Part shown: piece after piece, positions 40,604-49,882 of the stretch
Layout of the letters: every line of letters starts with the position of its first letter
Numbering within the stretch: the stretch's first letter is position 1
Notes under the pieces: model-generated
The model's database searches: none
The model's input: the letters and a program-made list of their open reading frames with translations, nothing else
What the model was told of the DNA's origin: nothing
Translations under genes and position numbers: made by a program
Source: Phycisphaerae bacterium
Lineage (GTDB): Bacteria; Planctomycetota; Phycisphaerae; Tepidisphaerales; Tepidisphaeraceae
Assembly (NCBI GenBank): GCA_025924315.1
Contig: JAICIO010000015.1
Coordinates: forward strand, 1-64,000
Direction of reading: 5' to 3'
Length of the DNA stretch: 64,000 nt

Positions 40604-42379
40604 TCAAGCGATCTGCTGCAGGCGATTCGCGCGCGTCGCACGCTGGATGCCGGGCAGCACATACTCGCGCGCGACCGCGTCCCAGCTCATTTTCTGCGCC
40701 AGCTCATAACCACGTTCGATGAACGGCTCGAATTCCTGCGGCGTGCGTGGCAGACGCGAGAGCAGTTCACCCGCGACGAGCTCGGCGACGCGATGTTCGA
40801 TCGCATCGCGCTGCGGCTGGCCGATCGCCATCAGCTGCTCAGGCCGCAGCGTTTTCTCCGGCAGATCCGTGTAATCCGCAACGATCGCATTCGGTGTGGG
40901 CTTCCCGCCCGCGGCATGATTCACGAAGCCGGCGCATCCACAGCATTCGCTGAAGACACAGATCCCGCCGAAGCTGATCGGCTCGACTTGCGCGATTCCG
41001 AACGGTTCATAGATGCTCTGCCCAAACTCCGCGTCCGACCCCTCGCGGATGTCGATGAACGACATGTCCGCGGGCATACGCATGCCGCACACCTTCTGCT
41101 CCCAGCCGAACTGGTTCACGAACACGACTTTGATGTTCCGCGACTGCGCGTTGAATTCCTGCACGCCCTGGTAATAGGCCGCCTCGCCGTTGGAAAGATC
41201 CGGCAGTCCTTCGCGATGCACGACAGGCCAGTGATAATTCTGCTCCATCCGCCGAATGTCATCCGGTCGGCGCGCCGGCACTTCGGTCGAAAGCGTAAAG
41301 AGCACCGCCGACTCATTTCGCTGGCGGAGCAGTTGCTCCATGTGCTCCAGCACGCGGAGGTCGCGCCAGAGACCTTTGCTCGGCACGAGCCGCGTAACGT
41401 GCGTGAAAACGTAATCCGGCTCGTACTTCAAAAGGTTTTTGCAGTACGTGCGAAGTTTCTGCCGCGCGCGCATTTTGTCTTCGACGCTGATCTTCCAGCA
41501 CGGGACGCCGTTGTAGGCGATTTGCGCATCGACGTGCACGAAATCCGGCCCCATGAAGCGCATTTCTTTCAGCGTGTAATCACCCACCGCAAAGATGCCG
41601 TCGAGGAATCGCGCCGCCTTCACCAGGCCATGCTTGTAGTAACCGCTCTGATCGCCGAAGACATCTTCGAGATAATGTCCCTGCGCCATCGCCGCGCGCA
41701 TGACGTTGTAGAACATCGTGTCGTGGCCGGGATGGCCTTCGACGATGCGCCGCACCGGCGCGACTTCATGAGCGTGAAAGATCGTGCGGAAGTTCGAGCG
41801 GCCGTTCTCGAGAATCGCCGCGAGCGCCGTCGGGATCCCCATGTATTCGTGGCTGAGAATCACGCCCGGTTCCATCATGCTGCCGACGCCGAGCGCCGTC
41901 AGCGCCGCGATCGCCGGCTGCGCGATCCGCATATATTGCTCGAAGTCCCAGATGTTTTCGTACTTGCTGCTCTCGATGCCGAAGTTCTTCCAGAGCGCAA
42001 ACTTGAAATCGTTGATCTTCCGCTGGTCGTAGCGGCTTACGTCGATCAGCAGCACCTCCGGCGTGCTCGTGACGTTGGTGTCTTTGCTGGTGAACTTTCG
42101 CCGGCCGTAAACGATGCCGACGTCGAACTGTTGTTCGATTTCCCGAAACCGCGGCGCGAGCGGCGAGCGATAAAGCGAATCGAGCGATGAGTAGAGCACC
42201 TCGCCCTGCGGGCCAAGGCGCTGCTCGCCGCGCTCTTCGCCAGGCCAGAACGGGCCGACGAGGATATTTCGCTTCACGCCGCTCAGGTAAACCGGGCTAG
42301 TGAGCAGGCCATGCAGCACCGCGCCGATGCCGCCGATCTTTTGAATCGCCTCATGAGTGACGTGAACAACGGTTTGCAT
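40604..42379 (-). CDS. Glycogen-synthase-like glycosyltransferase (GT4/GT5 fold)
   Basis: A 591-residue cytoplasmic GT-B enzyme. The N-terminus VTHEAIQKIGGIGAVLHGL holds the K-x-G-G-(L/I)-G loop that binds the nucleotide-sugar diphosphate in starch and glycogen synthases. The C-terminal half shows SIYEPFGIAQVEPISFGGI, the E-x7-E donor-binding motif, with FSECCGCAGFV after it. It likely elongates an alpha-glucan or similar polymer from NDP-glucose; eukaryote-like glycogen synthase (GT3) is an alternative. A 22-base perfect palindrome begins 13 bases before the ATG with no visible Shine-Dalgarno sequence, so translation may be limited by this hairpin. Confidence 0.78.
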   Translation of the reverse strand: MQTVVHVTHEAIQKIGGIGAVLHGLLTSPVYLSGVKRNILVGPFWPGEERGEQRLGPQGEVLYSSLDSLYRSPLAPRFREIEQQFDVGIVYGRRKFTSKDTNVTSTPEVLLIDVSRYDQRKINDFKFALWKNFGIESSKYENIWDFEQYMRIAQPAIAALTALGVGSMMEPGVILSHEYMGIPTALAAILENGRSNFRTIFHAHEVAPVRRIVEGHPGHDTMFYNVMRAAMAQGHYLEDVFGDQSGYYKHGLVKAARFLDGIFAVGDYTLKEMRFMGPDFVHVDAQIAYNGVPCWKISVEDKMRARQKLRTYCKNLLKYEPDYVFTHVTRLVPSKGLWRDLRVLEHMEQLLRQRNESAVLFTLSTEVPARRPDDIRRMEQNYHWPVVHREGLPDLSNGEAAYYQGVQEFNAQSRNIKVVFVNQFGWEQKVCGMRMPADMSFIDIREGSDAEFGQSIYEPFGIAQVEPISFGGICVFSECCGCAGFVNHAAGGKPTPNAIVADYTDLPEKTLRPEQLMAIGQPQRDAIEHRVAELVAGELLSRLPRTPQEFEPFIERGYELAQKMSWDAVAREYVLPGIQRATRANRLQQIA

Positions 42380-42391
42380 AATTTCGTTGGG

Positions 42392-42453
42392 GTAGGGTGT
42401 GCTTCAGCACACCGGCCTTCCGCATCACAATGGTGTGCTGAAGCACACCCTAC
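42392..42453. repeat. GTAGGGTGTGC perfect palindrome
   Basis: Arms 42392-42413 and 42432-42453 are a perfect 22-base inverted repeat (GTAGGGTGTGCTTCAGCACACC) around an 18-base loop, and each arm contains an inner palindrome (GGTGTGCT...AGCACACC type). It lies just upstream of the glycogen-synthase-like start on one side and 144 bases before the siroheme gene on the other. Confidence 0.85.
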
Positions 42454-42597
42454 GACAGACCGACAGGTGGAGCGAAGGTTATCGGACCTTCGATCCGCGG
42501 CGTCAACACGCAACTTGCGCGCCCGCGCGCAAGAAACCAGATCCTCTATCGGTTAAATGGATTGCCCTCCGACAGGGCGATAGAATCGCAAACACCG

Positions 42598-43209
42598 ATG
42601 CCGCAGGGTTATCCGATCTTGCTCGACGTGTCGAATCGCTTGATCGTGATCATTGGCGGAGGCTCGGTCGCGGTACGAAAAGCCGCCGGTTTGCTCGATG
42701 CCGGTGCGACCCACGTGCGCGTCGTGGCGCCTGAAATTCACGCGCAAATGCCGCCGCGCGTCGAGCGTATTAAGGAGCGGTACGCGCCTCAGCATTTGGA
42801 TGATGCCGCGCTCGTTTTCGCTGCGACGAATTCTCGCGAGGTGAACGACGCAGTGACGCGTGACGCCCGCCAGCGCGGGATTCTCGTCAATCAGGCGGAT
42901 GATCCGGCGATAAGCGATTTCGCCACGCCGGCAATGCTCAAGCGCGGGCCGGTGACACTAACTGTGTCGGCTTCGAGCCCGGCGTTGTCGGTTTACATCC
43001 GTGACGCGCTATCGAAACAGTTTGACGAGCGCTGGCAGAAGATGGCAGAGGCAATGCAAATGCTGCGGCCCGAGTTGCAGAGCGATCAGCGGCTCGATGA
43101 CAAATCGCGACAAGCGCTATTTAGATTCCTCGCGAGCGAGGAGGCGTTGAACGTCCTCGATCGTGATGGAATCGACGGTTTGAAGGCTTGGATTGAGAAA
43201 CAACGGTAA
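42598..43209 (+). CDS. Precorrin-2 dehydrogenase / sirohydrochlorin ferrochelatase
   Basis: A 203-residue protein of the CysG N-terminal (Met8p) family: NAD site LIVIIGGGSVAVRKAAGLL, then LVFAATNSREVNDAVTRDA and VNQADDPAISDFATPAM, with LSVYIRDAL in the chelatase part. It oxidises precorrin-2 with NAD+ and may insert iron to make sirohaem. The start is ATG 42598; the longer TTG version would run over the promoter, where TAGAAT lies 11 bases before the ATG and no Shine-Dalgarno sequence is seen. It is the first gene of a haem operon; the next GTG is 3 bases after its stop. Confidence 0.9.
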   Translation: MPQGYPILLDVSNRLIVIIGGGSVAVRKAAGLLDAGATHVRVVAPEIHAQMPPRVERIKERYAPQHLDDAALVFAATNSREVNDAVTRDARQRGILVNQADDPAISDFATPAMLKRGPVTLTVSASSPALSVYIRDALSKQFDERWQKMAEAMQMLRPELQSDQRLDDKSRQALFRFLASEEALNVLDRDGIDGLKAWIEKQR

Positions 43210-43212
43210 ACC

Positions 43213-44025
43213 GTGCCCACCATTGGCCAACTTACGCTGCTCGTCATCGCGGTCGCGTTCTTCGCGACCAGCGGCGCGATTTCGTTGTCGCGATTTTGGC
43301 ATGAGCGAAATGGAGCGCGCATTGCCGCTAAAGCTTGCGGCTGGTCGGGCGTTGTTCTCGGCGTGATCGTCCTTCTCTGGCACAACGCAACCCGCGGAAG
43401 CTGGCTGCCTCTCGGAGATAACTTCGACACGCTGATCTGGCTTGGACTATTGCTCGCGGTTTTCTCGTTTTACGTACAGCGGACCAAGCCGATCATCGGG
43501 CTGGACTGGTTCACCACGCCGATCGTGACCCTGCTTCTCCTGGCCGCAGCGATTTTTGGGCGCACGCAACCGCACGAATATGTTTCGACCACGTGGTCGT
43601 GGGTGCATCGTGTCAGCGCCTACGGCGGAGCGCTCGCGTTCTTCGTCGCGGGCGCCGTCGGCGTGTTGTATCTCATTGTGAACCATCGTCTGCGCGACAA
43701 GAAACTCGCGATGGCGGGACCGAATCTCGGTTCGCTCGAGCGCCTCGAGCATGTGACGTTTACATCTACGACCGTTGGATTCGCGCTGCTGACCATCGGC
43801 GCGATCACCGGCTTCATCCAACTCGTCTTCAAACACGAACACACGTCGATGGCGAAGATCGTGCTGACGGTGGGCGTGTGGCTCGTTTATGCACTCGTGC
43901 TGCATTCGCCGATCAATCCAAGCTTTCGCGGGCGGAAGACCGCGATGCTCAGCGTGCTCGGCGTGCTGCTGATGATCGGCGTCCTCGTGATCGTGCAGCT
44001 CATGCCGGCGGGGGGGTCGCACTGA
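43213..44025 (+). CDS. CcsA/HemX-type cytochrome c assembly membrane protein
   Basis: A 270-residue protein with eight membrane helices, starting at GTG 43213. NATRGSWLPLGDNFDTLIWLG and STTWSWVHRVSAYGGALAFF fit the CcsA/HemX family; conserved His residues at the helix ends likely bind haem. It would move or hold haem for cytochrome c assembly, or control HemA level as HemX does in some bacteria. It lies between the sirohaem gene and hemA, with its stop overlapping the hemA ATG (TGATG). That placement matches hemX-hemA operons. Confidence 0.88.
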   Translation: MPTIGQLTLLVIAVAFFATSGAISLSRFWHERNGARIAAKACGWSGVVLGVIVLLWHNATRGSWLPLGDNFDTLIWLGLLLAVFSFYVQRTKPIIGLDWFTTPIVTLLLLAAAIFGRTQPHEYVSTTWSWVHRVSAYGGALAFFVAGAVGVLYLIVNHRLRDKKLAMAGPNLGSLERLEHVTFTSTTVGFALLTIGAITGFIQLVFKHEHTSMAKIVLTVGVWLVYALVLHSPINPSFRGRKTAMLSVLGVLLMIGVLVIVQLMPAGGSH

Positions 44026-45341
44026 TGCAGCGGCTGCTTCTGCTGGGACTGAATCACACGACCGCGCCGCTCGACGTGCGCGAGAAGCTCGCGTTCAACG
44101 CGCAGCAAGCGCGTGAGGCGATGAGCGCATTTCGAGAGCGATTCTCGGATTCAGAAGCGGTGCTGCTTTCGACGTGCAATCGAGTCGAGTTGTATGTCGC
44201 ACGAGCCGTGCACGGCCATCCGCGCGTGGAGGAGATGGTCGAGTTCCTTTCGGCATTTCATCGAGTCCCCGCGGAGCGATTTCGAACGCATTTGTACGAG
44301 AAGCTCGAGCGCGATGTTGTCGCGCATCTGTTCACGGTCGTCTCGTCGCTCGATTCGATGGTGCTCGGCGAAACGCAGATCCTCGGACAGGTGCGCAGCG
44401 CCTACGACTCGGCCCGAGAAGCGTCGGCCGTCGGCGCGATTCTCAATCCGCTCTTCCAGCGGGCAATCTCGGTCGGCAAGCAGGTAATGACGCAGACGTC
44501 GCTGAACGAAGGCCGCGTCAGCGTCGCGAGCGTTGCGGTCGATTACGCGCGAAAGATCTTCGATCACTTCAATGACAAGACGGTGCTGAGCATCGGCGCC
44601 GGCGAGGTGGCGCAACTCGTGCTTCAGCATTTCACGAAGCTCGCGCCGGGCAAGCTGCTGATCTGCAATCGCGATCCACAGAAGGGTCAGGATCTCGCGC
44701 AAGAATTCAACGGCACGCCCGCAACGTTTGAGCACCTGGCCGAACATCTCACGAAGGCCGACGTTGTCATTACCTCCACCGGTTCACCACACGCGATCAT
44801 CACGCGGAGCGACTTCGAGCCTTTGCTCAAGCAACGGCGTTATCGGCCGATCTTCATCATCGATCTTGCGGTACCGCGCGACGTCGAGGCAAGCGTCGGC
44901 GATCTGGAAAACGTTTACCTCTACAACATCGACGATCTCCAGCACGTGGTTTCGACCACGCAGTCGCAGCGAACGGACGCCGTCGAAAGCGCGCGGGCGA
45001 TCGTCAGCCAGCAGGTCGACGACTTCGTCGCGTGGCATCGCACGCGCGAGATGGGCCCGGCGATCGATCGACTTTACAAACGATATCACGCGCTGGCGCA
45101 GGAAGAGCTCGCCCGTACGCTGAAGAAGCTGCCGCAGATCACTGACGCGGAGAAAGAGCATCTCGCGGAGCTGACGCGGCGCATCGTAAACAAGCTGCTG
45201 CACGATCCGATCACGGCGCTGCGCAGCGGAGGCGATCAACACACGTCCGCCGCGGCGTATCTGCACGCCCTGGAGAAACTGTTCGCTTTGAACGATGATG
45301 CTGAAAAGTCGAAAGAAGATGAATCGCCCGATTCGCCATGA
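44025..45341 (+). CDS. hemA: Glutamyl-tRNA reductase
   Basis: A 438-residue enzyme reducing glutamyl-tRNA(Glu) with NADPH to glutamate-1-semialdehyde, the first committed step of C5 haem synthesis. The catalytic Cys is C51 in LSTCNRVELY; GETQILGQVRSAY and the NADPH loop LSIGAGEVAQL follow, then IIDLAVPRD and a C-terminal dimerisation helix. The start ATG overlaps the upstream stop (TGATG) and its own stop overlaps the next ATG (ATGA), so it is translated in a coupled chain. Confidence 0.95.
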   Translation: MQRLLLLGLNHTTAPLDVREKLAFNAQQAREAMSAFRERFSDSEAVLLSTCNRVELYVARAVHGHPRVEEMVEFLSAFHRVPAERFRTHLYEKLERDVVAHLFTVVSSLDSMVLGETQILGQVRSAYDSAREASAVGAILNPLFQRAISVGKQVMTQTSLNEGRVSVASVAVDYARKIFDHFNDKTVLSIGAGEVAQLVLQHFTKLAPGKLLICNRDPQKGQDLAQEFNGTPATFEHLAEHLTKADVVITSTGSPHAIITRSDFEPLLKQRRYRPIFIIDLAVPRDVEASVGDLENVYLYNIDDLQHVVSTTQSQRTDAVESARAIVSQQVDDFVAWHRTREMGPAIDRLYKRYHALAQEELARTLKKLPQITDAEKEHLAELTRRIVNKLLHDPITALRSGGDQHTSAAAYLHALEKLFALNDDAEKSKEDESPDSP

Positions 45342-45670
45342 CCACAACGGTCGAACATCTCGTTAACGCGGCGCCGGTGCTGGACTATGCCCATCCAGGA
45401 TTGCCCGCGCCGACCCGTCTCCCGCGAGCGCCTGGGCTTGCGATCGCGACCGGTGTTATTGCATGGGTCCCGGTGTTGCTCTCGATGCTGACAGAGTCGC
45501 CCGACGCGCGCGTCGCGGCGGTGGCCCTTGGACTGCTCGGTCTGCTCGCCGCGAGCGCGAGCGTCATCGATCCGCTTCATCGCCCGCTCGCGAGTCACGT
45601 GACGTCGGCCATCTCATTGGTTCTCGCGCTCATCGGTTCGATCATTGCAATCCAATCGCTTCTCTCCTGA
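45338..45670 (+). CDS. Small membrane protein (110 residues) after hemA
   Basis: A 110-residue protein with a hydrophilic head of about 30 residues and three membrane helices (GLAIATGVIAWVPVLLSML, VAAVALGLLGLLAASASVI, VTSAISLVLALIGSIIAI). The family is not recognised. It overlaps hemA by ATGA, so it is probably made in step with it. The glycosyltransferase gene begins 6 bases after its stop. Confidence 0.75.
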   Translation: MTTTVEHLVNAAPVLDYAHPGLPAPTRLPRAPGLAIATGVIAWVPVLLSMLTESPDARVAAVALGLLGLLAASASVIDPLHRPLASHVTSAISLVLALIGSIIAIQSLLS

Positions 45671-45676
45671 CACGAA

Positions 45677-47581
45677 ATGAACCCGACGAAAGCCCCCGCG
45701 AAGAGTGAGCCCGCAGCGACTTCTGTGTGGTCTCGCGCTTTGGTCCTGCTCGTCGCGTTTGTCGTCATCGCTCTGGCAACATCGTTCATGGTTGCGGGTG
45801 CGAGCTGGCCGCTGGTGCTGACGGCACTGCCGTCGCAATTGTTGCTTCTCGTCGTCTGGCTTGTCGCGTGTTTCGGAATTGGACGGGCGATTCTTCAATT
45901 CGTTCACCGTGAGCACACGACGTTCCAAATCGTCTCCGAGATCGCGCTAGGCATGGGGATCGTCTCGACTGCAATGCTGCTGCTCGGATTGGGAGGCGCG
46001 CTGAACCGAGTGATTGCGATTGCGATCATTGCAGTCGGTGTACTGCTTGCGATCTGGCACCTGCGCGACGTTCGCGATGTCGGATCGTGGACGGTTTCAG
46101 CGGCGACTTGGCTTTTGCTCATCCTCGCGCCGTTTCTGGGGATGGCGATGACGGGCGCGCTCGTTCCGCCGGGCTTTCTCTGGGGCGATGAGCCGAACGG
46201 TTACGACGTCGTGGAATATCACCTCGAAGTTCCGCGGGAGTGGTACGAGGCGAAGCGCATCACGCCGCTCGAGTACAACGTGTTTTCATATTTCCCGTTC
46301 AACGTCGAAATGCAGTATCTGCTCGCGATGGAACTGGAGGGCGGCCCGTGGGCCGGGATGTATCTCGCGCAGCTGATGCACGTGGCGATGATGACGCTGG
46401 GGGTGGCGGCGGTGTATGGGGTCGTGAAGGAAGTGAGCGGGAATGAGACATCCGCCGTGGCATCTGCCGTAATCGCGGGAGGCACGCCTTGGATGTCGTG
46501 GCTTGCACCGGTCGCGTACAACGAAGGCGGAGTTGTGATGTTTGGCGCGCTCGCGGTGGGATGGATGCTGACGAGTATTAGAATTCCCACTAAGCTGCAA
46601 ACGGCTGGAATCGCGGGCGTGTTTGCGGGTTTGGCGTGTGGAGTGAAGCTGACGGCCGTTCCGGTTGTCGCCATTGCATTGCCGGCGGCGTTGCTCGCCG
46701 CGAAGTGGTCGATGCGGAATCTTCGACAATCGATCATGTTCGTGATCTTGGCAGTCGTCGTTTTTTCACCCTGGCTGATTCGCAACGTCGCCTGGGCGCA
46801 CAACCCGGTGTTTCCCGAGGGAATGAGCGTCTTCGGCACAGCGCACTTCAGCGACGACCAGGCCGAGCGCTGGACGCGAGCGCATTCACCGACCGAAGCG
46901 CAGCGATCGATCGGCGCACGCTTCTCAGCGTTTGGTTCGCAGGTCGCCGCCGATCCAAGTTATGGGTGGGTCTTATTACCGCTGGTGATTGTTGCATCGA
47001 TCATCGGATGGGTCCGCGTGGAAGTGCGTATTCTGGCGCTGCTGATTCTCTTTCATGCTGTGTTCTGGATCTTCTTCACTCATCTGCAGGGTCGGTTCTT
47101 TATCCTGCTTGTGCCGTGGGGGGCGATGCTCGTTGGAATCGCATTCGAATCGAAGTGGCGGATAGTTTCATCCTTAAGCGGCGTTGTGATTGCGTGTATC
47201 GGAGGATCTGTGGTCATTCAGAAGATTGATGAATTGCAAAACCGATTCAACTACTTCGGTCTGACCGATTTCACGCTGCTCACCCCCCTGCGCGATGAGA
47301 AACCAACGCCAGATGAACACGTTGTTCTGATCGGCGATGGAAGCGCGTTTTCCTATCAACTCCCCGCGAAACAGTTGCACTACCGAACGGTGTTCGACGT
47401 GAACGTGAAGCCGGGAGAATCGGTCATCGACGCGTGGCGCGACGGCGCGCCGAGCGGGCCGGGGACGATCGATGTGATCAATCCGAGCGAGCTCATCCGA
47501 TTTTCGAAAACCTATTGGAAAATCCCGGCGCCGCCCCCCGAGGTGGCGGCGCATGAGCAGCCTTATGTCGTCCGACATTGA
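45677..47581 (+). CDS. GT-C-type membrane glycosyltransferase at the end of the haem operon
   Basis: A 634-residue polytopic protein. After an N-terminal multi-helix block, the loop GDEPNGYDVVEYHLEVPREW carries paired acidic residues as expected of a GT-C active site; EYNVFSYFPFNVEMQYLLAM follows, resembling the GT39-type loop after helix 2. The last 130 residues are soluble. It likely uses a polyprenyl-phosphate sugar; substrates unknown. It is 6 bases after the small membrane gene and so belongs to the haem transcription unit by spacing, though no functional link is known. Its stop nearly touches the convergent acyl-CoA synthetase gene. Confidence 0.73.
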   Translation: MNPTKAPAKSEPAATSVWSRALVLLVAFVVIALATSFMVAGASWPLVLTALPSQLLLLVVWLVACFGIGRAILQFVHREHTTFQIVSEIALGMGIVSTAMLLLGLGGALNRVIAIAIIAVGVLLAIWHLRDVRDVGSWTVSAATWLLLILAPFLGMAMTGALVPPGFLWGDEPNGYDVVEYHLEVPREWYEAKRITPLEYNVFSYFPFNVEMQYLLAMELEGGPWAGMYLAQLMHVAMMTLGVAAVYGVVKEVSGNETSAVASAVIAGGTPWMSWLAPVAYNEGGVVMFGALAVGWMLTSIRIPTKLQTAGIAGVFAGLACGVKLTAVPVVAIALPAALLAAKWSMRNLRQSIMFVILAVVVFSPWLIRNVAWAHNPVFPEGMSVFGTAHFSDDQAERWTRAHSPTEAQRSIGARFSAFGSQVAADPSYGWVLLPLVIVASIIGWVRVEVRILALLILFHAVFWIFFTHLQGRFFILLVPWGAMLVGIAFESKWRIVSSLSGVVIACIGGSVVIQKIDELQNRFNYFGLTDFTLLTPLRDEKPTPDEHVVLIGDGSAFSYQLPAKQLHYRTVFDVNVKPGESVIDAWRDGAPSGPGTIDVINPSELIRFSKTYWKIPAPPPEVAAHEQPYVVRH

Positions 47582-47582
47582 A

Positions 47583-49040
47583 TCAGGTCAACTGCTCCGC
47601 CAGCACGCGCTTCAGGACTTTTCCTGTCGGTGATCGCGGCAGATCTTTCACGAACACAATCTCCCGTGGGATTTTCCACTGGGCGAGGGCTTCGTTGCGG
47701 CAGTGATCCTTCAGTTCTTCGGGGGTGACGGTCATGCCGTCCCGAATGAGGATGAACGCGACGACGATCTCGCCGCGAGATGGGTCTTTCTTGCCGATGA
47801 CCGCGGCGTCTTGAACGGCGGGGTGTCGCAGGAGCATGTCCTCGATCTCGCGCGGCGAGGCCTTTTCGCCGGCGATGATGATCAGCTCTTTCTTCCGGCC
47901 GGTAATATACACATAACCGTCGGCGTCCATCTTGCCGATGTCGCCGGTCTTGAAGTAACCGTCGCCGGTGAGCACCTCGGCGGTTTCCTTGGGCAGGTTG
48001 TAGTAACCCTTCATCACCTCCGGACCTTTGAGCCAGATCTCGCCTGGTTCGCCGGCGGGCATGTCTTTTCCGTCGTCGTCAACGAACCGCGCGCTGGCGC
48101 CCGGAAGCAATCGTCCGACTGACCCGGGCTTCGCCGACTGCGGAACGTTCACCGCGATCACGCCAGTTGTTTCGGTGAGTCCATACCCTTCATACAGCGG
48201 CGTTTCGAAGCGCTGCTTGAATCGCTCGCGCGTCGCTTCGGGAAGCGGCTCGCCACCGCTGATGGCGGCGTAAATGTTTTTGAAATCGTCGGCCGAGGCA
48301 TTCTTCATGTGCAGCAGCGCCCCATACATGCTCGGCACCGCAAAGAGCAGCGAAAGTTGATGCTCGCGAATCGCATTCATCACCGCCGTCGGATTGAAGC
48401 GCGCCAGATAGACCGTCAGCGCGCTCAACTGAATCGGCGCCAGTACCGTCGCGACGAGCCCAAGCGAATGAAACGGCGGAACCACGCCGAGGAACCGATG
48501 CTTCCCTTTTAGATCCGCATAATCAATCGCGGCGTCGATCACGCTTTGCAGGTTTTGATAGCTGAGGATCACGCCCTTCGGCAGTCCGCTCGTCCCGCTC
48601 GTGTAAATGAGGGCGGCCATGTCGTCGGCCTTCGGCGCGGGAAACTTCGGCGCGATCGCCGGCGGGTTCTGTGGCAGCTGCAGGAGATCGATGATCTTGA
48701 GGTTCTGGTCCTTCACTTTTCCCGCGAGCGGACCAACCGTCACGACGGTATCGATGCCACTGTCGGCGATCACGTGCGCGACTTCTTTGTCGCCGAGAAG
48801 GAAATTAATCAGAACCGCACTCTTGCCCGCCAGTAAAGTTCCGTAGAAACTGGCGATGAAGCCCGCGCCCGAAGGCAGCATGAGGCCGACGTTCGGCTGA
48901 TTGGTTTGGAACGAGAGATACATGCCGAGCCCCGCGGCCATGGCGGCGAGCTGCTGCCAGGTGTACTGTCCGCGGTCGTCAATGACGGCGACGTCCTGCG
49001 GGTTATTTCGAGCGTGTGCGAAGAGCGGTTCAAACAGCAT
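47583..49040 (-). CDS. AMP-forming acyl-CoA synthetase (fatty-acid ligase type)
   Basis: A 485-residue adenylate-forming enzyme. P-loop YTSGTSGLPKGVILS, YGLTETTGVIAV, the ATP/AMP-binding GYFKTGDIGKMDADGYVYI and the C-terminal catalytic Lys in PTGKVLKR are all visible. It activates a carboxylic acid, probably a fatty acid, to the acyl-AMP and then to the CoA ester; chain length cannot be told. It is cytoplasmic, transcribed alone, with a short 45-base gap to the divergent SPOR lipoprotein gene. Confidence 0.92.
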   Translation of the reverse strand: MLFEPLFAHARNNPQDVAVIDDRGQYTWQQLAAMAAGLGMYLSFQTNQPNVGLMLPSGAGFIASFYGTLLAGKSAVLINFLLGDKEVAHVIADSGIDTVVTVGPLAGKVKDQNLKIIDLLQLPQNPPAIAPKFPAPKADDMAALIYTSGTSGLPKGVILSYQNLQSVIDAAIDYADLKGKHRFLGVVPPFHSLGLVATVLAPIQLSALTVYLARFNPTAVMNAIREHQLSLLFAVPSMYGALLHMKNASADDFKNIYAAISGGEPLPEATRERFKQRFETPLYEGYGLTETTGVIAVNVPQSAKPGSVGRLLPGASARFVDDDGKDMPAGEPGEIWLKGPEVMKGYYNLPKETAEVLTGDGYFKTGDIGKMDADGYVYITGRKKELIIIAGEKASPREIEDMLLRHPAVQDAAVIGKKDPSRGEIVVAFILIRDGMTVTPEELKDHCRNEALAQWKIPREIVFVKDLPRSPTGKVLKRVLAEQLT

Positions 49041-49085
49041 GGTTCTCCCAATGTCGTGCTTTTAATATAAGCCGACGAGGCACGG

Positions 49086-49877
49086 ATGCGAAACTCAACT
49101 CACGTCGTTTTACTTTTCATCTCATCGCTTGTGATTGCTGGCTGTGTTGATCAGAACAGCCGCCAAACGCTGCAGAACGGTTACGCGGCGCTCGATGCGC
49201 ATCAGTACGATCAGGCGATTTCAGAGGCGGATGCGTTTCTGACCAAGACACCGCAGGGCGTTGGCTCGGCCGATGCGCTCTATCTCAAGGGCCGGGCGCT
49301 GGAAGAGCGTGCGACCAGTTCCAGCGACGCGCCGCGCGCCAAGCAGGATCTGGAGGCCGCGCGGATGGCGTACATCAATGCGCTCCAGCAGAATCCCCCG
49401 CGGACGCTCGACGGCCGGATTCGCGCCGGCATCGCGAATGTTGCGTATTGGCAGGACGATTACCAAACCGCCGCTCAGCAGTGGTCGGCGGCGTATCAGA
49501 ACATCGACGATCCTTCAACGAAGAGCTTTATTCTTTATCGCGTCGGGCTTGCGCAGCAGCGGATGGGTGAGTTCTCGAAGGCGGATGAAACCTTCGCGAG
49601 CGTGCAACAGCAGTTTCCGGGAACCGACGGGGCAATCCGGGCGAAGGAGCGACAGGGCGCGCGCTCGTACTCGGTGCAACTCGCGACCTATGCCAACAGC
49701 GCGACGGCCGACGCGAACATCGCACAGCTTCGCCGCGAAGGATTAAATCCGACCCGATCAAACGATGCGCAGGGCCATGCGGTTCTGGCGATTACATCGA
49801 TCCCGAATTATCAGCAGGCGTTGCAGATCAAGAACCGGCTCGCGGCGCGATATCCCAACGCGCTGATCGTTCCGTGA
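49086..49877 (+). CDS. Lipoprotein with TPR-like repeats and a C-terminal SPOR domain
   Basis: A 263-residue lipoprotein. MRNSTHVVLLFISSLVIAGC gives the signal and lipobox. Residues about 30-185 form TPR-like helical pairs (GYAALDAHQYDQAISEADAF, QYQTAAQQWSAAYQN-like). The C-terminal part YSVQLATYANSATADANIA...LRREGLNPT is a SPOR domain, which binds denuded peptidoglycan strands at the septum. It likely works at the cell wall, perhaps at division. A GAGG site precedes the ATG. It lies next to the acyl-CoA synthetase in divergent orientation. Confidence 0.85.
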   Translation: MRNSTHVVLLFISSLVIAGCVDQNSRQTLQNGYAALDAHQYDQAISEADAFLTKTPQGVGSADALYLKGRALEERATSSSDAPRAKQDLEAARMAYINALQQNPPRTLDGRIRAGIANVAYWQDDYQTAAQQWSAAYQNIDDPSTKSFILYRVGLAQQRMGEFSKADETFASVQQQFPGTDGAIRAKERQGARSYSVQLATYANSATADANIAQLRREGLNPTRSNDAQGHAVLAITSIPNYQQALQIKNRLAARYPNALIVP

Positions 49878-49882
49878 GAGAA

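Noticed and set aside
40595-42190. 531-codon plus-strand frame opposite the glycogen-synthase-like gene
   Set aside because: It is an antisense shadow; the minus-strand product has donor-binding motifs.
43593-44024. Extension of hemA upstream into the ccsA gene
   Set aside because: It is out of frame with ccsA and Arg-rich; the TGATG overlap and conserved MQRLLLLGLNHTTAP set the start at 44025.
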